This document shows positions 8,327 to 16,579 of a DNA stretch of 42,627 bases, piece by piece (the stretch's first letter is position 1; each line of letters opens with the position of its first letter). Origin of the DNA: Rhodospirillaceae bacterium (GTDB taxonomy: Bacteria; Pseudomonadota; Alphaproteobacteria; Reyranellales; Reyranellaceae); the NCBI GenBank assembly GCA_009772935.1, contig WOUR01000044.1:1-42627 (forward strand), read 5' to 3'. The position numbers and the translations under genes were made by a program. The notes below the pieces were generated by a model, which saw only the letters and a list, made by a program, of their open reading frames with translations, did not search any database and was not told the origin of the DNA.

Positions 8327-8746
8327 TTAGTTGGCGGCGTTGATCCGGCGCAGGCCGAGATACTCGAAGATCGCGAGGTCGGCCACGATCAGCGCGACGA
8401 CGACGATGCCTGCGATCCCGGCCACGGTCCACGAGGCCGGCAACATGAGGATCACGGCGCTGATCGCGACCCAGGAAGCGTCGAGGATGAAGATCGCGCG
8501 GGCCCAGCCCAGGGGCATTTCGGGACGCGACGCGACCCAGCCGCACACCGCACCGAAAGCCACGAAACCCAGGCCCAGGACTTCCAGCACGATGGCGAGA
8601 TCGAGCCCCAGCACCTGGAGTGGCGCATGGGTGGCCATCTTCGCGAAGGGAGTGGCCAGGGCCGCCAGCAGGGCGCCGGAGCCCACGGACAGGATGGCGT
8701 TGGCCCAGAGCGTGTGGCGGAGCAGGCGGTCGGATGAAGCAATCAT
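8327..8746 (-). CDS. Four-helix membrane protein of unknown function
   Basis: A 139-residue hydrophobic protein with four predicted membrane segments: ANAILSVGSGALLAALA, VLGLDLAIVLEVLGLGFVAFGAV, FILDASWVAISAVILML and IAGIVVVALIVADLAIFEYLGL. I chose the ATG at 8746 over an in-frame ATG at 8785 because AAAGGAGGA sits 4 bases upstream of it. The fold resembles small DoxX-like or SPW-like inner-membrane proteins, but no family can be named with confidence. It heads the operon with the thioesterase and kinase and diverges from an MmyB-type regulator. Confidence 0.82.
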   Translation of the reverse strand: MIASSDRLLRHTLWANAILSVGSGALLAALATPFAKMATHAPLQVLGLDLAIVLEVLGLGFVAFGAVCGWVASRPEMPLGWARAIFILDASWVAISAVILMLPASWTVAGIAGIVVVALIVADLAIFEYLGLRRINAAN

Positions 8747-8750
8747 GTCG

Positions 8751-8759
8751 TCCTCCTTT
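8751..8759 (-). promoter_or_regulatory. Strong ribosome-binding site deciding the start at 8746
   Basis: Reading the minus strand, AAAGGAGGA is a near-perfect anti-16S match placed 4 bases before the ATG at 8746. It settles the start of the four-helix membrane protein against the upstream in-frame ATG. Confidence 0.75.
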
Positions 8760-8855
8760 GGTTGTGGACGACCTCGAGATCGCATTCCCCCACCGCTCTC
8801 TCAATTACGCAGCAGGTAATCGGCGGACCTGCGGCCCAATGTTAGGGTTCGATCC

Positions 8856-9698
8856 ATGAGCACCAACTCCGCCTCCGTATCCACCACGCCGGCCGACACG
8901 TTCGGTCCCATGCTGCGGGCCTGGCGCCGCCGCCGCGGCGCCAGCCAGCTCTCGCTGGCGCTGCAGTCCGGCGTCTCGCAGCGCCATGTCAGCTTCCTCG
9001 AATCGGGCCGTGCGCGCCCCAGCCGCGAGATGGTGGTCCAGCTTTCGACCGCGCTCGACGTGCCGCTGCGCCAGCGCAACGAGATGCTGCTGGCGGCGGG
9101 CTTCGCGCCGGCCTATCGCGAGAGCAACCTCGCCGCGCCCGAACTCACGCCGGTGCGCCGGGCCATCGACTTCATGCTGAAGCAGCAGGAGCCCTACCCG
9201 GCCGTCGTGATCGACCGGCTGTGGAACCTTTTGCAGGCCAACGACGCGGCCAACGCCTTCACCGTCTTCCTGTTCGAGGGCATGCCGCCGGCGCCGCCGC
9301 CGGGCAAAGGCCCCAACCTGTTGCGCTGGATCCTCGATCCGAACGCGCTGCGCTCGAAGATTTCCAACTGGGAGGAAGTCGCGCGCTATCTCGTGTCGAC
9401 GACCTACGCCGAGATCCTGGCCGCCGGCGGCGAACCACAAGCGCTCGCCTTCATCGAGGAGATCATGGCCTATCCCGACGTACCCACCTCGTTCCGCAAG
9501 CTGCGCTTCGAGGAGCGGCCGGCGCCGGTGCTGACGGTCGACTATCTGGTGGGCGGCAAGGCACTCTCGGTCTTCACCACCATCGCCACCCTGGGAACGC
9601 CGCAGGACATCACCCTGCAGGAAGTCCGCGTCGAGAGCTTCTTCCCCGCCGACGACCGCAGCGACGCGCTGTTCAAGAGTCTGGCGGCGAAACGCTGA
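8856..9698 (+). CDS. XRE-type regulator with MmyB-like ligand domain
   Basis: A 280-residue regulator. Residues 10-75 form a Cro/CI helix-turn-helix: FGPMLRAWRRRRGASQLSLAL, then SGVSQRHVSFLESGRARPSREMV, the MmyB-type signature. Residues 105-270 form the PAS-like MmyB ligand domain, with PYPAVVIDRLWNLLQAND near 113-129 and ALSVFTTIATLGTPQDITLQEVRVESFFP near the end. In studied members this domain binds fatty acid and the protein controls fatty-acid or stress genes. It faces the membrane protein/thioesterase/kinase operon across a 109-base gap, so that operon is a likely target. Confidence 0.92.
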   Translation: MSTNSASVSTTPADTFGPMLRAWRRRRGASQLSLALQSGVSQRHVSFLESGRARPSREMVVQLSTALDVPLRQRNEMLLAAGFAPAYRESNLAAPELTPVRRAIDFMLKQQEPYPAVVIDRLWNLLQANDAANAFTVFLFEGMPPAPPPGKGPNLLRWILDPNALRSKISNWEEVARYLVSTTYAEILAAGGEPQALAFIEEIMAYPDVPTSFRKLRFEERPAPVLTVDYLVGGKALSVFTTIATLGTPQDITLQEVRVESFFPADDRSDALFKSLAAKR

Positions 9699-9746
9699 AG
9701 GGCCGGCCAGCCCGCCCCGCGGGGCGGGTGGCGTGACCGCGGCAAA

Positions 9747-10877
9747 ATGCTAATCACGTCGCCGACCATGGGCGGCCCCGGCATCCTCGTAACGCTCGAC
9801 ATCGCCCTGCGCGGCGCGGGCGTTGCGCTGCTCCTGATCGTTGCGGCCGCGACGCTGCGACGGGCCCAGGGCCGGCCCGCCGCCTGGCTCGGCGCGCTGC
9901 TCGCCGTGGGCGCCGCCGCCTACGCCGTCTGCTCTTCGCCCGGGCCGCATGATCCGCCGGTCTGGTTCGCCCCCGTCCTGATGCTCTGCACCGGCAATGC
10001 CGCCGTCTTCTGGCTGTTCGCCCAGGCGATGTTCGACGATTCGTTCCGGCTGAAGCCCTGGCACGCGCTGGTCTGGCTGGGCCTGGTCGTCTGGCCGTTG
10101 GCCCATCTCCTGGGGGCAGGCTTCACCTCGCACTGGCTGCTGGGCGTGCTCGTGCGCGGCGCCGTGATCGTGCTGGCGTTGCTGGCGCTGGCCCAAACGG
10201 TGCGCGGCTGGGGCAGCGATCTGGTCGAAGGCCGGCGGCGCCTGCGCCTGTTCATCCTGATCGCCGTGGCCCTCCACATCGCCGTCACCGTCACGGTCGA
10301 ACTCGTCTTTGGTGCCGACCAGGTCCCGATGGCGTTGCACGTGCTGAACTCGGGCGCCCTGGTCGCGATCGCGGCCATCATCGCCTTGCTGCTTCTGCAG
10401 GCCGACCTCGATTCCGTCCTCGGCCCGGTGGCGGTCGGACCGGCCGTCGACACCCTCTCGCCCGACAGCCTGCCCCCTCACCCGCCCCTTGCAGCGGCGG
10501 CGCCGGAGAACGAACCCGCCGACCCGGCCCTGCTCGCAACGCTCGAGCGGCTGATGACGGTCGACAGACTTTACCGTCAGGAGGGGCTGACCATTGGCGT
10601 CCTGGCCGGCCGGCTCGGCCTGCCCGAGTATCGGCTGCGGCGCGCCATCAACCGCGGGCTGGGCTACCGGAACTTCAACGAGTACCTGAACCGCCACCGC
10701 CTTGCCGACGCCAAGCAGGCGCTGGCCGATCCCGGCCAGGCCGACGTCCCGATCCTGACCATCGCCCTCGATTCGGGCTTCCAGTCGCTCGGTCCCTTCA
10801 ACCGCGCCTTCAAGGTCGACACCGGCATGACCCCGACCGAGTACCGAAAGGCCACCGAAGGCCGCAACGGCGCCTGA
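9747..10877 (+). CDS. Membrane-anchored AraC-family regulator
   Basis: A 376-residue protein. About seven hydrophobic helices fill residues 10-230 (for example GAGVALLLIVAAATL, ALVWLGLVVWPLAHLLGAG, LFILIAVALHIAVTVTVELV). A Pro-rich linker covers about 235-260, and an AraC DNA-binding domain covers about 280-370. The HTH parts are LTIGVLAGRLGLPEYRLRRAIN and VPILTIALDSGFQSLGPFNRAFK, ending TGMTPTEYRK. The architecture implies a sensor in the inner membrane that acts directly on DNA. The fused desaturase gene begins 122 bases downstream on the same strand; palindromes in that gap are candidate binding sites. Confidence 0.92.
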   Translation: MLITSPTMGGPGILVTLDIALRGAGVALLLIVAAATLRRAQGRPAAWLGALLAVGAAAYAVCSSPGPHDPPVWFAPVLMLCTGNAAVFWLFAQAMFDDSFRLKPWHALVWLGLVVWPLAHLLGAGFTSHWLLGVLVRGAVIVLALLALAQTVRGWGSDLVEGRRRLRLFILIAVALHIAVTVTVELVFGADQVPMALHVLNSGALVAIAAIIALLLLQADLDSVLGPVAVGPAVDTLSPDSLPPHPPLAAAAPENEPADPALLATLERLMTVDRLYRQEGLTIGVLAGRLGLPEYRLRRAINRGLGYRNFNEYLNRHRLADAKQALADPGQADVPILTIALDSGFQSLGPFNRAFKVDTGMTPTEYRKATEGRNGA

Positions 10878-10883
10878 TTTCCC

Positions 10884-10917
10884 GCCGATTCCGGAATCGG
10901 CGAGCCGATTCTCGCCG
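10884..10917. promoter_or_regulatory. Overlapping palindromes between AraC regulator and desaturase fusion
   Basis: A perfect 18-bp palindrome (GCCGATTCC and GGAATCGGC, 10884-10901) shares four bases with a second inverted repeat (CGGCGAG 10898-10904, loop CCGATT, CTCGCCG 10911-10917). GCCGATT recurs at 10904-10910. No T-run follows, so an operator for the upstream regulator is as likely as a terminator. Confidence 0.4.
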
Positions 10918-10999
10918 CGGATCGCCGATATTCACCTTCGGCGCGATCCGTCCGCCCCCTCCTCCTAGGCATTGGGCACGCCTGATGGAGGGGCGATCG

Positions 11000-12250
11000 A
11001 TGAACGAACTCTGGCACGTCTACCTGTCTGCCTGGCCCACGGTCTGGGTCATGGACACTGCCCGCTACGTCGTGGCCGCCGCGCTGATGGCCACCATCCT
11101 CGCTCTGTTCTGGCGAGGCGGTCTGGCCCGCCGCAAGCTGCAGCCCCGCGATCCCAACCGGGGCCAGCGGTGGCGCGAATTCCTGGCGTCGCTGCGGACG
11201 GCCTTCATCTTTTCGCTGCTGGGCGCCCTCGTGGCGGTGGGCGACCATCAGGGCTGGATCACGATCTACAAGGACTTCCGCCAGGCCGGACCGCTCTACC
11301 TCGTCCTGTCGCTCGCCCTGATGCTGGTGGCCCACGACACCTATTTCTACTGGGCCCACCGCGCCATGCACCACAGGCGCCTGTTCACGCTCTTCCATCG
11401 CACGCATCATCTGTCGCGGACGCCGACACCCTGGGCCGCCTATTCTTTCGCCATCCCCGAGGCGGTCGTGCATGGCGCCTTCGTCCCGCTCTTCCTCCTC
11501 GCCCTGCCGATGCACGGCCTCGCCCTGCTGGCCTTCGGCATCGTGCAGATCCTGCGCAACGTCATGGGACATGCCGGCGCCGAGGTACATGGCGCCGCCT
11601 TCGGGCCCGGCCGGTGGCTGGGCTGGAACAACACCACGACCCATCACGACCTCCATCACGAAGCCGGCCGCTACAATTACGGCCTCTATTTCCGCTGGTG
11701 GGACAAGGTGATGGGCACGGAGCATCCCGACTACCGGCGGAAGTTCGAGGTGATCGTTGCGCCGGCCCCGGCCACCACCGCGCCGCATCGGGTGCTCGCA
11801 CGGGCGATCACCTGCGTCGTGGCCGGCGGCTTCCTCCTTTCTGCCGACCCGGTCCACGCCGACGACGGCCCCGTGGGACGGTGGGTGACGCCCGGCGCGG
11901 CGGCGATCGTCGAAATCGTGCCCTGCAGCGGCGCACCGGGGCTGTGCGGCACCGTCCGCTGGTTGTGGGACGGCGTAGACGACAAGGGCCGGCCGCGCCT
12001 CGACACCCGGAATGCCGACGCGTCCCTGCGCCCGCGGCCCCTCATCGGTCTGTCGATCCTGTCCGGGCTCGCGCGCACCGCGAACGGCGGCTGGGAGGGC
12101 CGAATCTACAATCCCGAGGATGGCCAGACTTACCGTGCGACCGTACGGCGGCCGACCGCCGACACGCTGACGATCGAAGGCTGCGTGCTGTTCATCTGCC
12201 AGAAGCAAATCTGGCGCAGCGCCGGCGCGCTGGCCGCCGCCCTGCAGTGA
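11000..12250 (+). CDS. Sterol desaturase/fatty acid hydroxylase fused to a DUF2147 domain
   Basis: A 416-residue fusion. Residues 1-245 are a membrane di-iron hydroxylase: histidine clusters HDTYFYWAHRAMHH (near 112-124), FHRTHHLSRTP (near 132-142) and THHDLHHEAGRYNYG (near 213-227) supply the metal ligands, with several membrane helices between. Residues 264-288 form an internal hydrophobic stretch ending in a signal-peptidase-like VHADD. Residues 290-416 are a DUF2147 domain: VGRWVTPG, CSGAPGLCGTVRWLW, GRIYNPEDGQTYRA and EGCVLFICQKQIW. DUF2147 proteins are normally stand-alone secreted proteins. I chose the ATG at 11000 because GGAGGGG lies 5 bases upstream; an ATG at 10985 overlaps that site. 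It may hydroxylate a membrane lipid. No frameshift is visible at the junction. Confidence 0.9.
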   Translation: MNELWHVYLSAWPTVWVMDTARYVVAAALMATILALFWRGGLARRKLQPRDPNRGQRWREFLASLRTAFIFSLLGALVAVGDHQGWITIYKDFRQAGPLYLVLSLALMLVAHDTYFYWAHRAMHHRRLFTLFHRTHHLSRTPTPWAAYSFAIPEAVVHGAFVPLFLLALPMHGLALLAFGIVQILRNVMGHAGAEVHGAAFGPGRWLGWNNTTTHHDLHHEAGRYNYGLYFRWWDKVMGTEHPDYRRKFEVIVAPAPATTAPHRVLARAITCVVAGGFLLSADPVHADDGPVGRWVTPGAAAIVEIVPCSGAPGLCGTVRWLWDGVDDKGRPRLDTRNADASLRPRPLIGLSILSGLARTANGGWEGRIYNPEDGQTYRATVRRPTADTLTIEGCVLFICQKQIWRSAGALAAALQ

Positions 12251-12251
12251 G

Positions 12252-13127
12252 TCAGCGCACGAGCGCGATCGACATCGTGAAGCTTTCCGTGGCGCCCGGC
12301 GTGATCGCAATCACGCCGGGCTTGTCGGCCAGCTCACCGTCGAAGCCTTCAGGGCTGGCATGGCCCTGCCACGGCTCGATGCAGACATAGCCGGCACCGG
12401 GCTTGGTCCAGATGCCGAGATGGGGCATGCGCGGGAAGTCGACGCGGATCGCTTCGCCATAGACGACGCTGCGGCTGGCCAGCGTGTCGAAGACCAGCGC
12501 GCCGTCTTCGAACAGATCGTCGTGCAGCCGCAGATGCCGGTCGCGCACCGGCGTCGCGAACTGCGCCGCGCTCAGCAGGCCGTCGATCGGCCGGCGGATC
12601 GGCGCCGGCTCGTCCCGGTCGAAGACGATCTCGTGCGCCGCGCGCGGCTTGCCGTGGGGCAGCGGCCAGCGCAGCGCCGGGTGGAAGCCGAACGAGGCCG
12701 GCATGACCGAAGCCCCGGTGTTGGTGACCCGGGCTTCCATATGCAAGGTCGCGCCTTCGATCCGGTACGTGACATCGAGGCGGAACTCGAAGGGATACTG
12801 GCGCCGCGTCGCCTCGCTCGACTCGAGGCGCCAGGTGCAGGATGCGGCGTCGGACGCGACCAAAGCGAAGGTCGAGGTGCGGGCGAAACCATGGCGGCCG
12901 ATTTCGTAGGCCTTGCCGGCCACGTTGAGCCGGTTGCCCTTCACTTCACCGACGATGGGAAACAGCAGCGGCGAGCGTCCGTTCCAGAAAGCGGGATTGC
13001 CGTCCCACAGGAGATCGGCGCCGGTGCCATCCCGGAGGCGCACGAGTTCGGCACCGGTGGCGGAAATCTCAGCGCTGAGCGCGTCGGAGGAGATCGAGAC
13101 GGGGGAATTCGAGACAGGGGAGGCCAT
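12252..13127 (-). CDS. Aldose 1-epimerase family protein
   Basis: A 291-residue cytoplasmic protein of the galactose-mutarotase-like beta-sandwich, LacX-like branch. Cues are LLWDGNPAFWNGRSPLLFPIVGEVKGN near 35-61, IGRHGFARTSTFAL near 72-85 with the conserved His, SFGFHPALRWPL with the second His near residue 155, and the late acidic motif CIEPWQGHASPEG. The family equilibrates alpha and beta sugar anomers; the sugar cannot be told here. The gene begins 8 bases after the SulP stop on the same strand, so the two are co-transcribed. Its stop lies 1 base from the stop of the convergent desaturase fusion. Confidence 0.9.
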   Translation of the reverse strand: MASPVSNSPVSISSDALSAEISATGAELVRLRDGTGADLLWDGNPAFWNGRSPLLFPIVGEVKGNRLNVAGKAYEIGRHGFARTSTFALVASDAASCTWRLESSEATRRQYPFEFRLDVTYRIEGATLHMEARVTNTGASVMPASFGFHPALRWPLPHGKPRAAHEIVFDRDEPAPIRRPIDGLLSAAQFATPVRDRHLRLHDDLFEDGALVFDTLASRSVVYGEAIRVDFPRMPHLGIWTKPGAGYVCIEPWQGHASPEGFDGELADKPGVIAITPGATESFTMSIALVR

Positions 13128-13135
13128 GGGCCATC

Positions 13136-14800
13136 CTACAACAGGTGCGCCTCGCGAACGGCATCGTCGATGGAGGGCAGGTAGCGGACCTGCGGGCGTC
13201 CCGCGCCGGCCCGCAGCAGTGCGTGGCGGACCAACGGCGTGGCCCCCGTGACATAGACCCGGACGCCATGCCGCGCCGCCTTGCGGCCGGCGCCGGCAAT
13301 GACGTTGGCCGCCGTCGAATCGACGAAGGGCACGGCGCTGAAGTCGATGACGAAGGCCTTGTGCTGCTCGGCGATGTTGTCGAGCACGGCACCCACGGTC
13401 GAGGCCGTGCCGAAGAAGAAGGCGCCGGACAGGCGATAGACGATCACCTGCGGATCGGTGACGAGGTCGGCGGCAAAGGGCGCGCGGGCGGGCTGCGCGA
13501 CAATACCCGCCGTGGCGGTCAGGCGCTGGATGAGCAGGATGACGCCGAGCGCCGTGCCGACCACGATGCCTTCCATCAGGTCGCGGAACACGGTGAGCAG
13601 GAAGGTCGAGAGCAGCACGACCGCATCGCCACGCGAGGAGCGCAGCAGGGTCATGAACTCGTGCTTCTCGGCCATGTTCCAGGCGACCACCGCCAGCACG
13701 CCGGCCAGGGCCGCCAGCGGAATGTAGGCGGCCAGCGGCGCGGCCAGCAGCATGAAGCCCAGCAGGAAAACCGAGTGGAGCATGCCGGCGACCGGTCCGC
13801 GCGCGCCGGCGCGCACGTTGGTGGCGGTGCGGGCGATGGTCCCGGTGGCGCAGATGCCGCCGAACAGTGCCGAGGCGATATTCGCCACGCCCTGGGCCAC
13901 CAGCTCGCAGTTCGAGCGGTGGCGGCGTCCGGTCATGCCGTCGGCCACCACGGCGGACAGCAGCGACTCGATGGCACCCAGCAGCGCGAACGAGACCGCA
14001 TCCGGCAGCACGGCCAGCATCTTCGCCGGCGACATGTCGGGCAGGCTGGGCGCGGGCAGCATGGACGGGATGCCGCCGAAGCGGCTGCCGATCGTGTCGA
14101 TCGGCAGACCCAGGACGAAGGTCGCGAGCGAGGTGGCCACGACGGCGACCAGCATGCCCGGCCAGTGCGGGCGAAGTTTGCGGAGACCGACGATGATACC
14201 GATGGTCGAGAATGCCAGGGCGATGGCCGCCGCGTTCACCGTGCCGGCCGCGCCCGCGAGCGCTTCGAGCTTGGCGGCGAACTCTCCCGGCTCCTTGTCC
14301 GCCAGGGTGAGGCCGAACAGGTCCTTGATCTGGCTAGCGAAGATGATGACGGCGATGCCGGTCGTGAACCCCACGGTGACCGGGTAGGGGATGAACTTGA
14401 CGAAGGTGCCGAGCCGGAGCGCCCCGGCCGCCGTCAGGAAGACGCCGGCCATCAGGGTGGCGAGCAGCATGCCGTCGATCCCGTGGCGCGCAACCGTCGC
14501 GGCGACCAGCACGATGAAGGCGCCGGCGGGGCCGCCGACCTGGTAGCGGCTGCCGCCCAGCGCCGAGATCAGGAAACCGCCGACGATCGCCGTGAACAGA
14601 CCGCGCTCCGGCGTCGTGCCCGAGGCGATGGCGATGGCCATCGAGAGCGGCAGCGCCACGATCGCCACCGTGAGTCCTGCGATGGCATCGGCCCGCAGCG
14701 AGGCCAAGCCGTAGCCCTCGCGCAATGCCGAGAAGAGCTTAGGGACGAAGGGGCCGTCGAATCTCGCCGGAAAAGTCGAGGAAGAGGTACCGAGTGACAT
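13136..14800 (-). CDS. SulP-family anion transporter with STAS domain
   Basis: A 554-residue inner-membrane carrier with about 12-14 helices. The SulP signature region is clear: LRADAIAGLTVAIVALPLSMAIAIASG near 34-60 and SALGGSRYQVGGPAGAFIVLV near 78-100. CELVAQGVANIASALFGGICATGTIARTATN follows in the middle. The last 110 residues form a STAS domain (KAFVIDFSAVPFVDSTAANVIAGAG), with the conserved Asp-Ser-Thr loop. Substrates of the family include sulfate, bicarbonate and dicarboxylates. The ATG at 14800 has no visible ribosome-binding site and adds about 20 residues before the conserved VPKLFSALREGYG, so the start is uncertain. It leads a two-gene operon with the epimerase. Confidence 0.93.
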   Translation of the reverse strand: MSLGTSSSTFPARFDGPFVPKLFSALREGYGLASLRADAIAGLTVAIVALPLSMAIAIASGTTPERGLFTAIVGGFLISALGGSRYQVGGPAGAFIVLVAATVARHGIDGMLLATLMAGVFLTAAGALRLGTFVKFIPYPVTVGFTTGIAVIIFASQIKDLFGLTLADKEPGEFAAKLEALAGAAGTVNAAAIALAFSTIGIIVGLRKLRPHWPGMLVAVVATSLATFVLGLPIDTIGSRFGGIPSMLPAPSLPDMSPAKMLAVLPDAVSFALLGAIESLLSAVVADGMTGRRHRSNCELVAQGVANIASALFGGICATGTIARTATNVRAGARGPVAGMLHSVFLLGFMLLAAPLAAYIPLAALAGVLAVVAWNMAEKHEFMTLLRSSRGDAVVLLSTFLLTVFRDLMEGIVVGTALGVILLIQRLTATAGIVAQPARAPFAADLVTDPQVIVYRLSGAFFFGTASTVGAVLDNIAEQHKAFVIDFSAVPFVDSTAANVIAGAGRKAARHGVRVYVTGATPLVRHALLRAGAGRPQVRYLPSIDDAVREAHLL

Positions 14801-14825
14801 TATACAATAAATTTATGTGTTGTCA
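14801..14825. promoter_or_regulatory. AT-rich divergent promoter region
   Basis: TATACAATAAATTTATG is strikingly AT-rich for this window and sits at the start of sulP, within the 193-base gap to the divergent TRAP operon. On the minus strand TATAATG overlaps the chosen sulP ATG. A promoter is likely here; exact hexamers and direction are not settled. Confidence 0.4.
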
Positions 14826-14993
14826 TGATATCGAACAACGCCGATCAGCACAACCCGACGCAAAGTCCGGACCAGGGTTCCGACAAAGACGGCGTGTTGT
14901 CTGACAACTCGGTCGCACCTGACCCGAAACCCATGCATAGTCCGCGCACGGTCCCGGTCTCAGAACCAAAACAGGGCCTTTGGAGGAAACGAC

Positions 14994-15983
14994 ATGAAGC
15001 GCAGACTGCTGATGGGCGGTATCGCCGCCTCGACTCTCGCCGCACCGTTCATTGCCAACGCGCAGGCGCCGCTGACGCTGAACGGCGCGGTTCAGTTCAA
15101 CGACGACCATGCCTTCAACAAGACTCTCCTCAAGTTCGAGGAGCTGGTGAAGAAGTATTACGGCAAGCCGATCAACTTCGTGCTCCACCGCAATTCGTCG
15201 CTCGGACTGGAGAAGCAGTATTTCGAGTACATGGCGCAGGGCAAGGCGGTCGACTATGCAGTCGTCTCGCCGGCTCACATGTCGACCTTCTCGAAGGCCG
15301 CGCCGTTCATCGACGCGCCCTTCCTGTTCCGCGATCTCGCGCAATGGAACAAGGTGCTCGACCTCGACCTGCTGAAGCCGGTGGCCGACGAGGTCGCGCA
15401 AAAGGCCCAGGTCATGCTGATCGGCTATGCCGGCGGCGGCGTGCGCAACATCTTCGTCAACAAGCCGGTGAGCAACCTGGCCGAGATCAAAGGCCTGAAG
15501 GTCCGCGTCCAGGGTGCGCCGATCTGGTCCAAGACCTTCGCGGCGGCCGGCATGTCGCCCACGGTCATCGCCTACAACGAGGTCTACAACGCCATCCAGA
15601 ACAACGTCATCTCGGCCGGCGAGAACGAGGCAGCCGGCGTCGAGTCGATGAAGTTCTACGAGGTGGCGCCCAATCTCGCGATGACCGAGCATGCCATCAC
15701 CATCCGTCCCGTGTGCTTCTCGTCCAAGACCTTCAAGTCTCTCCCAAAGGACCTGCAGGACGCGATCGTCAAGGCGGGCAAGGAAGCCGGCGCCTATGGT
15801 CGCCAGGTCGAGAGCGGCGAGGACGAGCAGAAGCTCGTCGCGCTGGAGAAGGCCGGCAAGCTGAAGCGTATCCCGTTCAAAGACCGCGCCGAGATGAAGA
15901 AGCTGGTCAATCCGGTGATGGCCGCCTACGCCAAGGAGATCGGCGCCGACGGCATCTTCACCCAGATCGTCGCCACCAACTGA
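14994..15983 (+). CDS. TRAP transporter substrate-binding protein, DctP family
   Basis: A 329-residue periplasmic binding protein. Residues 1-24 are a signal peptide (basic start, LLMGGIAASTLAAPFIANAQA). The mature part follows the DctP fold: FEYMAQGKAVDYAVVSPAHMSTF, VMLIGYAGGGVRNIFVNKPVSNLAEIKGLKVRVQG and PTVIAYNEVYNAIQNNVISAGENE, which carries the usual carboxylate-binding area. Arg in LKVRVQG matches the position that binds organic acid ligands in this family, so a carboxylate is likely. GGAGG lies 7-9 bases before the ATG. A strong intrinsic terminator follows the stop, before the two permease genes. Confidence 0.93.
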   Translation: MKRRLLMGGIAASTLAAPFIANAQAPLTLNGAVQFNDDHAFNKTLLKFEELVKKYYGKPINFVLHRNSSLGLEKQYFEYMAQGKAVDYAVVSPAHMSTFSKAAPFIDAPFLFRDLAQWNKVLDLDLLKPVADEVAQKAQVMLIGYAGGGVRNIFVNKPVSNLAEIKGLKVRVQGAPIWSKTFAAAGMSPTVIAYNEVYNAIQNNVISAGENEAAGVESMKFYEVAPNLAMTEHAITIRPVCFSSKTFKSLPKDLQDAIVKAGKEAGAYGRQVESGEDEQKLVALEKAGKLKRIPFKDRAEMKKLVNPVMAAYAKEIGADGIFTQIVATN

Positions 15984-15990
15984 TCCGTAC

Positions 15991-16025
15991 GCGCAGCGAA
16001 GCCGCGGGCTTTGCTGCGCCTTTTT
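15991..16025 (+). terminator. Intrinsic terminator or attenuator between TRAP binding protein and permeases
   Basis: A 13-bp stem (15991-16003 with 16007-16019, one G-T wobble, GCG loop) is followed by C and five T residues. It stands between the binding-protein gene and the small permease gene on the same strand. Partial termination here would give more binding protein than permease, as is common for such transporters. Confidence 0.75.
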
Positions 16026-16066
16026 CCCGGCCCGCAGCCGGGTGCGTTTCTCCGGACGGTTCCCGA

Positions 16067-16579
16067 ATGAATTCTCCTGCCTCGCCGCCCGGCCTCTGGC
16101 GCCGGTTCACGGCCGCCTATGCCAGGTTCCTGACCGGCCTGCTGGCCTTCTCCGTCGCCATCATCATCATCCCGGTCACCCTGCAGATGATCTCGCGCTA
16201 CACCTCGCTGATCCCGGCCTATATCTGGACCGAGGAGATGGCGCGGTTCCTGTTCATCTGGATGATCATGATCGGCGCCATGATCGGCGTGCGCGAAGCT
16301 TCCCACTTCGAGGTCGACGTATGGCCCACGCTGCCGCGCCGCGGCGAGGCCGCCGTGCGGATCGTCGCTCGGCTCGGCATCCTCGCCTTCGCCATCGTGT
16401 TCCTGGTCGGCGGTATCGAGTTCACCAGCTTCGCCTGGTACCGCACCTCCGAGCTTGCCGACCTGCCTCTGTGGATGATCCACATCGCCTGGCCGGTCGC
16501 CGCCGTCACCTGGATCGTCTTCCTGGGCGAGCAATTCTACGACGAGGCCCGGATCCTCCTGGGCAGGAGCGCGCCATGA
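16067..16579 (+). CDS. TRAP transporter small permease, DctQ family
   Basis: A 170-residue inner-membrane protein with four predicted helices: FLTGLLAFSVAIIIIPVTLQMISRY, IWTEEMARFLFIWMIMIGAMIGV, IVARLGILAFAIVFLVGGIEFT and WMIHIAWPVAAVTWIVFLGEQFY. The EEMARFLFIWMIMIGA segment is the DctQ signature, followed by a basic/acidic loop REASHFEVD. It pairs with the large permease to form the ion-driven uptake channel for the ligand delivered by the upstream binding protein. Start and stop flank cleanly: the ATG at 16067 is 83 bases after the binding-protein stop, and the stop overlaps the next ATG (ATGA). Confidence 0.92.
   Translation: MNSPASPPGLWRRFTAAYARFLTGLLAFSVAIIIIPVTLQMISRYTSLIPAYIWTEEMARFLFIWMIMIGAMIGVREASHFEVDVWPTLPRRGEAAVRIVARLGILAFAIVFLVGGIEFTSFAWYRTSELADLPLWMIHIAWPVAAVTWIVFLGEQFYDEARILLGRSAP

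Noticed and set aside
8841..8856. GGTTCGATCC resembling the T-loop of a tRNA
   Set aside because: No acceptor, D or anticodon arms can be drawn around it; it is the upstream region of the XRE-type regulator.
13145..14797. A 550-codon plus-strand frame opposite sulP
   Set aside because: The minus-strand SulP carrier has full family motifs; the opposite frame is Arg/Gly/Gln-rich without domain signals.
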